From assembly GCA_009787675.1 (NCBI GenBank), contig WQSU01000148.1:1-6606 (forward strand): a stretch of 6,606 nt of DNA, given 5' to 3'. The DNA is from Lentimicrobiaceae bacterium. Lineage in GTDB: Bacteria > Bacteroidota > Bacteroidia > Bacteroidales > WCHB1-69. Positions 1-5,971 of this stretch are shown here, piece after piece (position 1 is the first letter of the stretch; each line of letters opens with the position of its first letter). The notes under the pieces were generated by a model. That model saw only the letters and a program-made list of their open reading frames with translations, was not told the origin of the DNA and ran no database searches. The translations under genes were made by a program, and so were the position numbers.

Positions 1-208
1 AAGATACACTTTTTGGTCGAAAAATACTACACTTTTTTGATTTATTTTATTGATTTAAAATATATTACAGCGATCGTAAGGAGCGACTAAATAGTCCTTA
101 TTCTAAATATTTTACTAAAATTCCGGTTTCAAACCTATAAACCAGCGTCTTCTTTGCTGCAAAATCTTGATACGTATAAACAAACATCAAAAGAAAAAAT
201 ACTTTAAA
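1..208. other. AT-rich intergenic stretch, no supported gene
   Basis: This is the region downstream of the leftward 1110-residue gene. It is strongly A/T-rich and holds no ORF with a recognisable protein. Visible structure is minor: a 10-base direct repeat TACACTTTTT at 5-14 and 28-37, a CGATCG palindrome at 71-76, and an imperfect dyad at 77-100. Frame 1 of the + strand stays open from the window edge to a TAA at 88-90 (29 codons). This could be the tail of a gene lying to the left, but the peptide is low in complexity and resembles nothing I know. No strong intrinsic terminator (GC stem followed by a T run) is visible for the leftward gene. Confidence 0.6.
77..100. repeat. Imperfect inverted repeat, possible weak terminator
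   Basis: TAAGGA (77-82) is the reverse complement of TCCTTA (95-100), and inside it GACT (85-88) can pair with AGTC (93-96). The two pairings compete, with GAGC bulged when the inner stem forms. It lies about 110 bp beyond the stop of the leftward gene. Read leftward, no T run follows directly, and read rightward it is followed by mixed A/T sequence. It could be a weak terminator, a protein site or chance. The sequence shows only the dyad. Confidence 0.25.
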
Positions 209-3200
209 TTAAAAATCCAACCCAATAGAAAACATGAGCATTCCATTCTTTTTGTATATCTTCATATTTTCCAAGCCCCAAGCATAATCCAAGCGTAGAA
301 AATATCCGAAGAGTGAGGCGCGTAAACCCATTCCGAAGCCTTGTACCCAAGGGTCAACTTGACGATTTATTTTAATAGTGAATTCTCCATCATACATCCA
401 TCGGGTGTATAAACAGTTGTCGGGAGAATAGGGTGTGAGTCCCGTCCATGCGGTGCCCACCTCACCAAAAACCAGGAATTGCAGCGAGTTTAAGAGTTGG
501 TTTGCAACTTTCTTGCCTGCAAAAAGTTGCACAAAAGGAACGCGCAATTCGGTGGTTAATAACAAGAAAGAGGTGCCATTTCTTATATTTTGCTCAAAGC
601 CGCGCATGTTGGTTGCCAGAGTTTGGTAAACGTAGTTTTTGGATAAATCTGTCCAGTTGTCGCTATTAAATTTCGCCCAAATCCAGTTATCCACGCCACC
701 CATGTAATAGGCAAGGCGTGCTGTACCAAAATTAGTGCTACCAGCCAAACGGGTTGCCCACGTCATGTTTTTATAGACTTTTACCGATTTACGCACATCA
801 AAACCAAGCACAAACAAATTCACTTCGCCATATTCCAATTTTTCAAAGTAGGTCGCCAAACGTTGGTTATATTCTGCCCAAACCTTAATCTTTGAACCGC
901 GCCACAAGTTGGTAAACAACTCTTTACTGGAATCGAAAATATAGGAAACTTTAAATCCTGCCCAAAGATTATTCTCATTAGGCATCTGTAGTGTGAGATC
1001 ATCCACCGAACCCAGAATAAAACTCTCGTATCTGCCCGTAAATGTAAAGTGTAAGCTATTGTGTCTGTTAAACGGGTATTTCATAATGTAGAACACGCTG
1101 TTTGACTGTTGTTTAATAACATACTGACCAAAAAAATCTTTAATTGCTTGACGATATAATACTACTTGGTGATCTAAGCGGCGTTTCAGGTTTTCGTAGC
1201 TGAGCATCACCTCCGTGCCGGAGAGGTCGAATGATACCCTAAACCCTCCTGAAATTCTATGGTTTTCGAATAAGTCATTCGCACCAATCATAACTAACGC
1301 ATTAATTCCGGTATTCAAGTAGATGGGAGAACTTCCTCCGGTAAATTGTTGGTAAGTAGCATTAATGAAACTAAAGTCGGCTTGTGTAACCATTTTGTTT
1401 ACGGCAAATTGTACGTTATAAAACCGCCCTACCTGTTGTTTATAGGCAATCCCGTCGGTAAGCGGATAAGGTTGCCAACCCATAACCTGAGTTTGCTGAT
1501 TCAGTGTATCTGCCGAAGTTCTGTTTATCTTGGGAATCAAATCACTGCGATACGCTTGCCGCAACCCTTTGCTACTGAGGTTTGTTTTTGGAAGTGAAGG
1601 TTTGATGCTGTCTTTTTTGGTTTGTATAGTGATTTTCTTTTGCAACATGTTTGACGGGGGGAGTGGCGAAAGCACTTGAGGCATTTCATAAGGAAAGCGA
1701 TAAAGTTGCGTTGTGCCTTTGTGAAATAGAATCTCTCCCAGCATCTTATTTGTAGGTTGGTAATCCTGCTCAAAAATCGAATACACATAATTGGTAAGAG
1801 GCGCGGTTCTTGCAAAATGTGCGTAGTGCACAATCGTGTCAATTTTGGTAATCGTACTGTCAAATTTCGCAATGTAACGATTGGTAATGCCATTTTCATC
1901 GCTTAAATACAGTACTTGCCTGTTTTCCATTACTCGTGGATTGCGCTCATTGGCATTCGGCGTGTTGGTTACACGAACTAATTGGTTGTCGTCTTTATTA
2001 GGATTAAAAAGAAACAAATCGTATGTATTGAGCGATTCTTGCTCATAAAACTTTTGCCGAGATAACGAATCGTTTGGTCGGTTGGAAGAAAAAACGATAG
2101 ATTTTCCGTCAGGCATTACACACGGAGTGAGGTCGTCATATATATCATTCGTAATATTTTCCAATAAAGATGCGTGAAGATGATAGAGATAAATGTCAGA
2201 TTGTCCATTTTTTACGCCGGAGAGTAATAAAGTACTTCTTTCGGGAATAAAATGCCATTCTGTAATTTTATCTAATTCAACCAAAATGCGGGGTTGGCGT
2301 TTCTTTGTTTTTACAACTATCGGATAATAATAAGATTGTACGGTTTTAATGCCTTTGGTGCGCCCTTTATCTTCAATAGTGAAGCCCAAAATTTCGCCGT
2401 TGGGATGCCATGCTATTTTAGGAAATGAGAAGTCGGGATTATCCTCTGTTTTAGCATATTTTCTAAAAACAGTTTTAGGTTTTTTATCTTCTGGCGTTTG
2501 CAGCCACACTTTAATTTGTCCGGCTTCATTGGTTGTAAAAGCATAGCTTTCGCCGTCGGGAGAGAGTGTGAGTTCGCTGTATCTGCGTGTGGTTTTTGCT
2601 TTTTTTACCAAAGGCGCTGTTTCCGGTTTGTCGCGATTCTTATCTTTTCCAAACGCCACCACATAAAAACGATACCAATCTTCCAGCAACTCTTTGAAAG
2701 GGATGCCGGTAGCGTAATAAAAGCCTCTGTCTATACTCTTCCTCGCCCTGCATGCATGGAGAATTTTGGCGATTGCATCTTCGCCGTATCTATCTGTAAT
2801 AAAGCGCCAAAACGAGTGCCCTGCCAGCGTAGCGTCTATCGGTGACAGGTTGTCCATCTTTCTGAAACGTTTCGACAAAATGCCATCTTTCACCTGCGCT
2901 TCCAACTCGCTGCTCCACTCTTCGGCAATATAGGAGGAGAGCCCGCTATAAAACCAATTGGGCTCATCCAAAGTATATTCAGATGCCATGTTGGCGCGCA
3001 GGGTTTGTCCTTGCACGATTCCTTTAGCATATACTGTGGCTATTCCGCCGCGAATCATCTTGTTTAAATTGGCGCGATTGCCATCGAAATAAAGATATAC
3101 CTTTGAACCATAAATATTTGTAATTCCCGCCTGATTATAAAAATCATCGTTATCATAATTAAAATTCGATTCTTTAAAATCAGATTGTGTGCGATATACA

Positions 3201-3541
3201 ATAAATTGCATTTTTTTTTCCGAAGTAAAATTGAAATATTTCTCCAATTCTTTAATCATATCTGGCGTAACCACATAAACATAATCGGCAACGGCACGCG
3301 AGTTCGGGTAATAATATACATCAAATTGCGGGTTTCGATAATATTGCCAAATAAAATCCTGATACTGCACGCGACTTTTTCCAAAAGTAAGTTGCGAACC
3401 ATTATAAAATTGTCCAAAAAGCACCCCAAATTGTACAAGAAACAGTACAAGAAGCAATATTTTTTTCAGGAGAAACCATTTTTTCTGTTGTGGTTTTCCA
3501 ATATCATAAAATTTTTCGGAAGCTGCTTTGCTAAAATTCAT
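209..3541 (-). CDS. Exported TolB-like PD40 propeller protein with degenerate peptidase-MA domain and C-terminal beta-barrel
   Basis: This is a 1110-residue envelope protein of unknown function, of the type often labelled 'translocation protein TolB' in Bacteroidota. Residues 1-21 are a long basic/polar lead. Residues 22-43 are a hydrophobic signal segment ending LFGQ, with likely cleavage around 43-44. Residues about 65-300 resemble the peptidase-MA-like domain, for example GHSFWRFITDRYGE (241-254), but no HExxH is present and the usual WFxEGLxxYI reads WFYSGLSSYI (196-205). Residues about 320-560 carry PD40 propeller blades: LTLSPDG (324-330), IAWHPNG (376-382), PCVMPDGK (473-480) and a weaker one near 532. 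Residues about 705-1110 are rich in alternating strands and end in phenylalanine (SIGLDF), as outer-membrane barrels do. True TolB is about 430 residues and has no barrel, so this is not the Tol-Pal TolB. The ATG at 3539-3541 is the only ATG before residue 94, and a -7/-33-like promoter lies in front of it. It follows the flippase-like gene by 88 bp on the same strand. Module order is seen directly, family membership is from recall, and function is unknown. Confidence 0.85.
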   Translation of the reverse strand: MNFSKAASEKFYDIGKPQQKKWFLLKKILLLVLFLVQFGVLFGQFYNGSQLTFGKSRVQYQDFIWQYYRNPQFDVYYYPNSRAVADYVYVVTPDMIKELEKYFNFTSEKKMQFIVYRTQSDFKESNFNYDNDDFYNQAGITNIYGSKVYLYFDGNRANLNKMIRGGIATVYAKGIVQGQTLRANMASEYTLDEPNWFYSGLSSYIAEEWSSELEAQVKDGILSKRFRKMDNLSPIDATLAGHSFWRFITDRYGEDAIAKILHACRARKSIDRGFYYATGIPFKELLEDWYRFYVVAFGKDKNRDKPETAPLVKKAKTTRRYSELTLSPDGESYAFTTNEAGQIKVWLQTPEDKKPKTVFRKYAKTEDNPDFSFPKIAWHPNGEILGFTIEDKGRTKGIKTVQSYYYPIVVKTKKRQPRILVELDKITEWHFIPERSTLLLSGVKNGQSDIYLYHLHASLLENITNDIYDDLTPCVMPDGKSIVFSSNRPNDSLSRQKFYEQESLNTYDLFLFNPNKDDNQLVRVTNTPNANERNPRVMENRQVLYLSDENGITNRYIAKFDSTITKIDTIVHYAHFARTAPLTNYVYSIFEQDYQPTNKMLGEILFHKGTTQLYRFPYEMPQVLSPLPPSNMLQKKITIQTKKDSIKPSLPKTNLSSKGLRQAYRSDLIPKINRTSADTLNQQTQVMGWQPYPLTDGIAYKQQVGRFYNVQFAVNKMVTQADFSFINATYQQFTGGSSPIYLNTGINALVMIGANDLFENHRISGGFRVSFDLSGTEVMLSYENLKRRLDHQVVLYRQAIKDFFGQYVIKQQSNSVFYIMKYPFNRHNSLHFTFTGRYESFILGSVDDLTLQMPNENNLWAGFKVSYIFDSSKELFTNLWRGSKIKVWAEYNQRLATYFEKLEYGEVNLFVLGFDVRKSVKVYKNMTWATRLAGSTNFGTARLAYYMGGVDNWIWAKFNSDNWTDLSKNYVYQTLATNMRGFEQNIRNGTSFLLLTTELRVPFVQLFAGKKVANQLLNSLQFLVFGEVGTAWTGLTPYSPDNCLYTRWMYDGEFTIKINRQVDPWVQGFGMGLRASLFGYFLRLDYAWGLENMKIYKKNGMLMFSIGLDF

Positions 3542-3589
3542 TTTTTAAAAAAAAGAGTGCAAAGAAAACTTTTTTTTAAACTTGTTTGT

Positions 3590-3620
3590 CAAAAATAAAA
3601 GTAAAATGAAAATATTTCAA
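3590..3620 (-). promoter_or_regulatory. Candidate Bacteroidota promoter for the 1110-residue gene
   Basis: On the minus strand TATTTTTG (3597 down to 3590) matches the Bacteroidota -7 consensus TAnnTTTG at every fixed base. A TTG (3620 down to 3618) lies 20 bases upstream, within the usual spacing of the -33 element. Transcription would start near 3584, giving a leader of about 43 bases before the ATG at 3541. The leader is A/T-rich with no Shine-Dalgarno sequence. The promoter sits just past the stop of the upstream flippase-like gene, so the large gene may be transcribed alone as well as by readthrough. In such AT-rich DNA a chance match is possible. Confidence 0.45.
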
Positions 3621-3629
3621 TGAAACAAA

Positions 3630-4688
3630 TTATTTTGGATTTTTTTGATACAAATTCACCTGTATTTTCCTCAACCAAACCGGCAGCACCATCAAGCCAA
3701 TTGCCAAATAAGGATAGTAGGAGATGGCGCGCCAAAGCACGGCAACCGCCGCTTGGGTGTGCTCAGGGAAATCGTGCCGGAAAAAAGCAGTGAAACTGAT
3801 TTCGGCAATGCCGCTGGCGCCCGGCGTAGGACTAATCATCAATATTACCCACATTACCAATTGTTTGGCGAAAAACAACAACTGTTGCATGAGGTTAAAA
3901 CCCAACTCAGGATTGATAGCTAAAATTAAGAAATTGAGCACCATAAAACGCGCCGTCCAAGTAAAGGCAGTGGCAATAAACGCCTTTGCCCAATATCCAA
4001 ATGGCTTGCCTTTCAGTTCTACGGAAGCCATAATCAACTCGTCGCCCGTTTTTTCCATTTTAGGTCGCCATTTTTTTAAGAATGAAATAGAAAAAAGTTT
4101 TACCAATAATTTCTTTATTCCATGGGGCGCTACAAAGATACCTAAGGTAATGCCCGCAGTCATGGCAATAATAACGGCATAGCCCAAAAAGAAGAAGAAC
4201 ATAGGATCGAACGGCAGCGAATCGCCAAAATGCACCAAGTTGGTGCCTACAATCATGAGCAGCAAGGCAACGGCAAGAATGTAGAAAATTTCATCTAACA
4301 TGGCGGTAGTAAGGGCAATGGCAGTACTCTTCCCTAACGTTAAACCCTCCTGATTGATAAAATAGATGGCAAAAACCGAACCCCCTACCATAGAGGGCGT
4401 GACGGAAGATGCAAATTCCCAGAGCATGACCACATGCCAGCTGTCCATCCAACTTAATTGGTTTTCCGTTAATATTCTGATGCGGATAATATACATCAAG
4501 TCGCGCATCACCATGCAACATAACGCCAAAAGGATATAGTGCAAACTGACTTCAATGCCTTGTAATACATTTAAATCAAATTTTGAAGCCCACAGTGAGT
4601 AGGCAGAAAACCCAATTCCTATGGCAATAGGAATTAACACGCGTTTGAGGCTGAAAACAGAATTGATATTGGGAGCAGAAGTTTTCAC
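3630..4688 (-). CDS. Flippase-like integral membrane protein, LPG-synthase-TM / UPF0104 family
   Basis: This is a 352-residue inner-membrane protein with about eight hydrophobic segments, near residues 15-34, 46-66, 85-110, 120-147, 160-187, 235-258, 268-287 and 320-338. Two conserved family regions are visible: SSVTPSMVGGSVFAIYF (94-110) and SPTPGASGIAEISFTAFF (286-303). Their small-residue and proline-rich membrane loops are typical of the TM domain of lysylphosphatidylglycerol synthase/flippase and of stand-alone UPF0104 (YbhN-like) proteins. The cytoplasmic aminoacyl-transfer domain of MprF is absent, so it should not be called an LPG synthase. Transport of a lipid or lipid-linked sugar is a family-based guess. 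The start is GTG (codon read 4688 to 4686). An in-frame stop lies 11 codons upstream (4719-4721), no ATG lies between, and the next Met codons come near residue 59, inside the second membrane segment. No Shine-Dalgarno sequence is seen. The gene diverges from the ATPase and precedes the 1110-residue gene on the same strand. Confidence 0.85.
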   Translation of the reverse strand: MKTSAPNINSVFSLKRVLIPIAIGIGFSAYSLWASKFDLNVLQGIEVSLHYILLALCCMVMRDLMYIIRIRILTENQLSWMDSWHVVMLWEFASSVTPSMVGGSVFAIYFINQEGLTLGKSTAIALTTAMLDEIFYILAVALLLMIVGTNLVHFGDSLPFDPMFFFFLGYAVIIAMTAGITLGIFVAPHGIKKLLVKLFSISFLKKWRPKMEKTGDELIMASVELKGKPFGYWAKAFIATAFTWTARFMVLNFLILAINPELGFNLMQQLLFFAKQLVMWVILMISPTPGASGIAEISFTAFFRHDFPEHTQAAVAVLWRAISYYPYLAIGLMVLPVWLRKIQVNLYQKNPK

Positions 4689-4745
4689 TGTCGTAAAATT
4701 TGGCAGCGAAAATAAGGGTTATTTTTTATTACATACATTTTTTTA

Positions 4746-4753
4746 TAATTTTG
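4746..4753 (+). promoter_or_regulatory. Candidate -7 promoter element for the ATPase gene
   Basis: TAATTTTG matches the Bacteroidota -7 consensus TAnnTTTG at all six fixed bases. About 20 bases upstream the -33 position reads TTTT (4723-4726) rather than TTTG, so that half is weak. Transcription would begin near 4759, leaving a leader of about 70 bases before the ATG at 4832. The inverted repeat at 4758-4781 would then start at or beside the first transcribed base. Confidence 0.4.
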
Positions 4754-4757
4754 CGGC

Positions 4758-4781
4758 ATCATAATGTAGTTTTATTATGAT
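4758..4781. repeat. 8-bp inverted repeat, possible operator
   Basis: ATCATAAT (4758-4765) and ATTATGAT (4774-4781) are perfect reverse complements separated by the 8-base GTAGTTTT. The half-sites are centred 16 bp apart, about 1.5 helical turns. The repeat lies just after the candidate -7 box of the ATPase gene and within the divergent region, a usual place for a dimeric repressor site. As RNA the stem would be all A-U except one G-C pair, so a DNA-level role is more plausible than a hairpin. Chance is a real alternative in this composition. Confidence 0.35.
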
Positions 4782-4831
4782 AAATAAACATGATGTTGTA
4801 GTATTTTTTTTAAAAATTTTTATTTAAAAAT

Positions 4832-5971
4832 ATGATTACAAGAATATTAAATTTAGAAGACATTAATAATGACAGTATTTTTATTTGGGGAGCACGGCAA
4901 GTGGGAAAAACAACCCTGCTGAAAAAAAAATACCCCAATGCTGTTTATTATGATTTGCTTCAGGCTAAAGACTTTGAACGATTATTACGTAACCCTGATT
5001 TGCTTAACGATGATTTAGCTTTATTGAATGACGGCGACACCGTTATTATAGATGAGGTACAAAAAATACCACAACTTTTAGATGAAGTTCATTCACTGAT
5101 TTTTAGAAAAAATATTCGTTTTATTTTGAGTGGATCAAGTCCTCGTAAACTTAAACGTCATGGCGCCAATCTACTCGGTGGCAGGGCGCTCAAAGCAATC
5201 TTATATCCATTGGTAAGTGTCGAAATTCCTGATTTCGACATTCATAGGGCGGTTCGTTTTGGCACGCTTCCCCGTCATTATTTAATTTCTGACCCGTGGA
5301 AACGATTGGGCGCCTATATTGGTGTTTATCTCAACGAAGAAATTAGAGAGGAAGCACTATCAAGGCAGTTAAAAACTTTCTCCAAATTTATGGAAGTAGC
5401 AGCGTTTTCAAATGGTGAAATGGTAGTTTATAAAAATATTGCTCAAGATTGTGGAATTGACTATCGTACTGTAAAAGATTATTTTGAAATATTAGTTGAT
5501 ACGCTGGTGGGCTATATGATTCCCTGTTTTGGGCTCACAAAAAAACGTCGTAGTTTACAAGCGTCAAAATTTTATTATTTTGATGTTGGTGTTGCTAATT
5601 ATTTGAGAAATAGACGCAATATCCAACTTGGTTCGACTGATTTTGGACATGCTTTTGAACATTTTATCATTCAGGAACTCATTGCTTATTTGGCATATAA
5701 CGAAAAAGAGGAACGGTTAACCTATTGGCGCACAACGTCAGGATATGAGGTAGATGCTATTATTGGAACCGGACTTGTTGCTATTGAAATAAAAGCTACA
5801 GAGGAGATTCAGCCACGACATCTCAAAGGATTGAAAGCGTTTAAGGAAGAGTTTCCCGATTGCCGCCTTATGGCTGTTTCTTTTGATTTTAGACCAAGAA
5901 TTACAAATGGTATTGAGATCTATCCTGTTAATGACTTTTTAAAAAAACTATGGAATCATGAAATTATTTAA
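4832..5971 (+). CDS. AAA_14 / DUF4143 family ATPase
   Basis: This 379-residue protein is full length for its family. The N-terminal P-loop ATPase (AAA_14) has Walker A GARQVGKTT (20-28), Walker B TVIIDE (70-75) and a sensor-type segment RFILSGSSPRKLKR (96-109), then the family signature GGRALKAILYPL (116-127). Residues about 198-230 look like a winged-helix segment (KNIAQDCGIDYRTVKDYF, 201-218). The C-terminal DUF4143 part has FGHAFEHFIIQEL (271-283) and a PD-(D/E)xK-like core: D308 in GYEVDAI, and E319 with K321 in AIEIKA. All core ATPase residues and the nuclease-like residues are present, so the protein appears intact. The biological role of the family is not established. It is widespread, often in many copies per genome, and often accessory. 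ATG at 4832 is the only start before Met187. A run of nine A (4922-4930) follows Walker A. The downstream gene starts inside its last codons. Confidence 0.92.
   Translation: MITRILNLEDINNDSIFIWGARQVGKTTLLKKKYPNAVYYDLLQAKDFERLLRNPDLLNDDLALLNDGDTVIIDEVQKIPQLLDEVHSLIFRKNIRFILSGSSPRKLKRHGANLLGGRALKAILYPLVSVEIPDFDIHRAVRFGTLPRHYLISDPWKRLGAYIGVYLNEEIREEALSRQLKTFSKFMEVAAFSNGEMVVYKNIAQDCGIDYRTVKDYFEILVDTLVGYMIPCFGLTKKRRSLQASKFYYFDVGVANYLRNRRNIQLGSTDFGHAFEHFIIQELIAYLAYNEKEERLTYWRTTSGYEVDAIIGTGLVAIEIKATEEIQPRHLKGLKAFKEEFPDCRLMAVSFDFRPRITNGIEIYPVNDFLKKLWNHEII

Larger units (their letters stand above)
4689..4831. other. Divergent intergenic region between flippase-like gene and ATPase gene
   Basis: These 143 bp separate two outward-facing genes, so they should carry both promoters. 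Sequence is very A/T-rich, especially 4799-4831, giving the ATPase an A/T-rich leader without a Shine-Dalgarno sequence. A good -7 octamer faces right at 4746-4753 and an inverted repeat follows at 4758-4781. Leftward, only a one-mismatch octamer (TATTTTCG, 4714 to 4707) is seen, without a -33 TTG. Confidence 0.6.

Noticed and set aside
1..90. Possible C-terminal tail of a + strand gene entering from the left (29 open codons)
   Set aside because: It is short, AT-rich and low in complexity with no recognisable motif. It could be confirmed only with sequence to the left.
125..135. GGTTTCAAACC as terminator hairpin for the leftward gene
   Set aside because: The stem is only four pairs with a three-base loop and is not followed by a T run in either direction.
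1537..1899. 120-codon open frame on the minus strand
   Set aside because: It lies in another frame within the 1110-residue gene and shows no domain or signal. Its composition follows from the overlapping frame.
209..3541. Annotation as TolB of the Tol-Pal system
   Set aside because: It is far longer than TolB, has an extra N-terminal domain and a C-terminal barrel, and no tol or pal genes are nearby.
3724..4182. 152-codon open frame on the + strand
   Set aside because: It lies opposite the flippase-like gene, which has coherent membrane segments and family motifs, so this is a shadow frame.
3630..4688. Annotation as lysylphosphatidylglycerol synthase (MprF)
   Set aside because: Only the membrane domain is present. 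At 352 residues there is no room for the aminoacyl-transfer domain.
4707..4714. TATTTTCG on the minus strand as promoter of the flippase-like gene
   Set aside because: It has one mismatch to TAnnTTTG, no TTG at the -33 position, and would leave only a dozen bases of leader.
4832..5971. ATPase as part of a defence island or toxin-antitoxin pair
   Set aside because: The neighbours are envelope genes. No toxin, nuclease partner, integrase or insertion sequence is visible, and DUF4143 ATPases alone are not evidence of defence.
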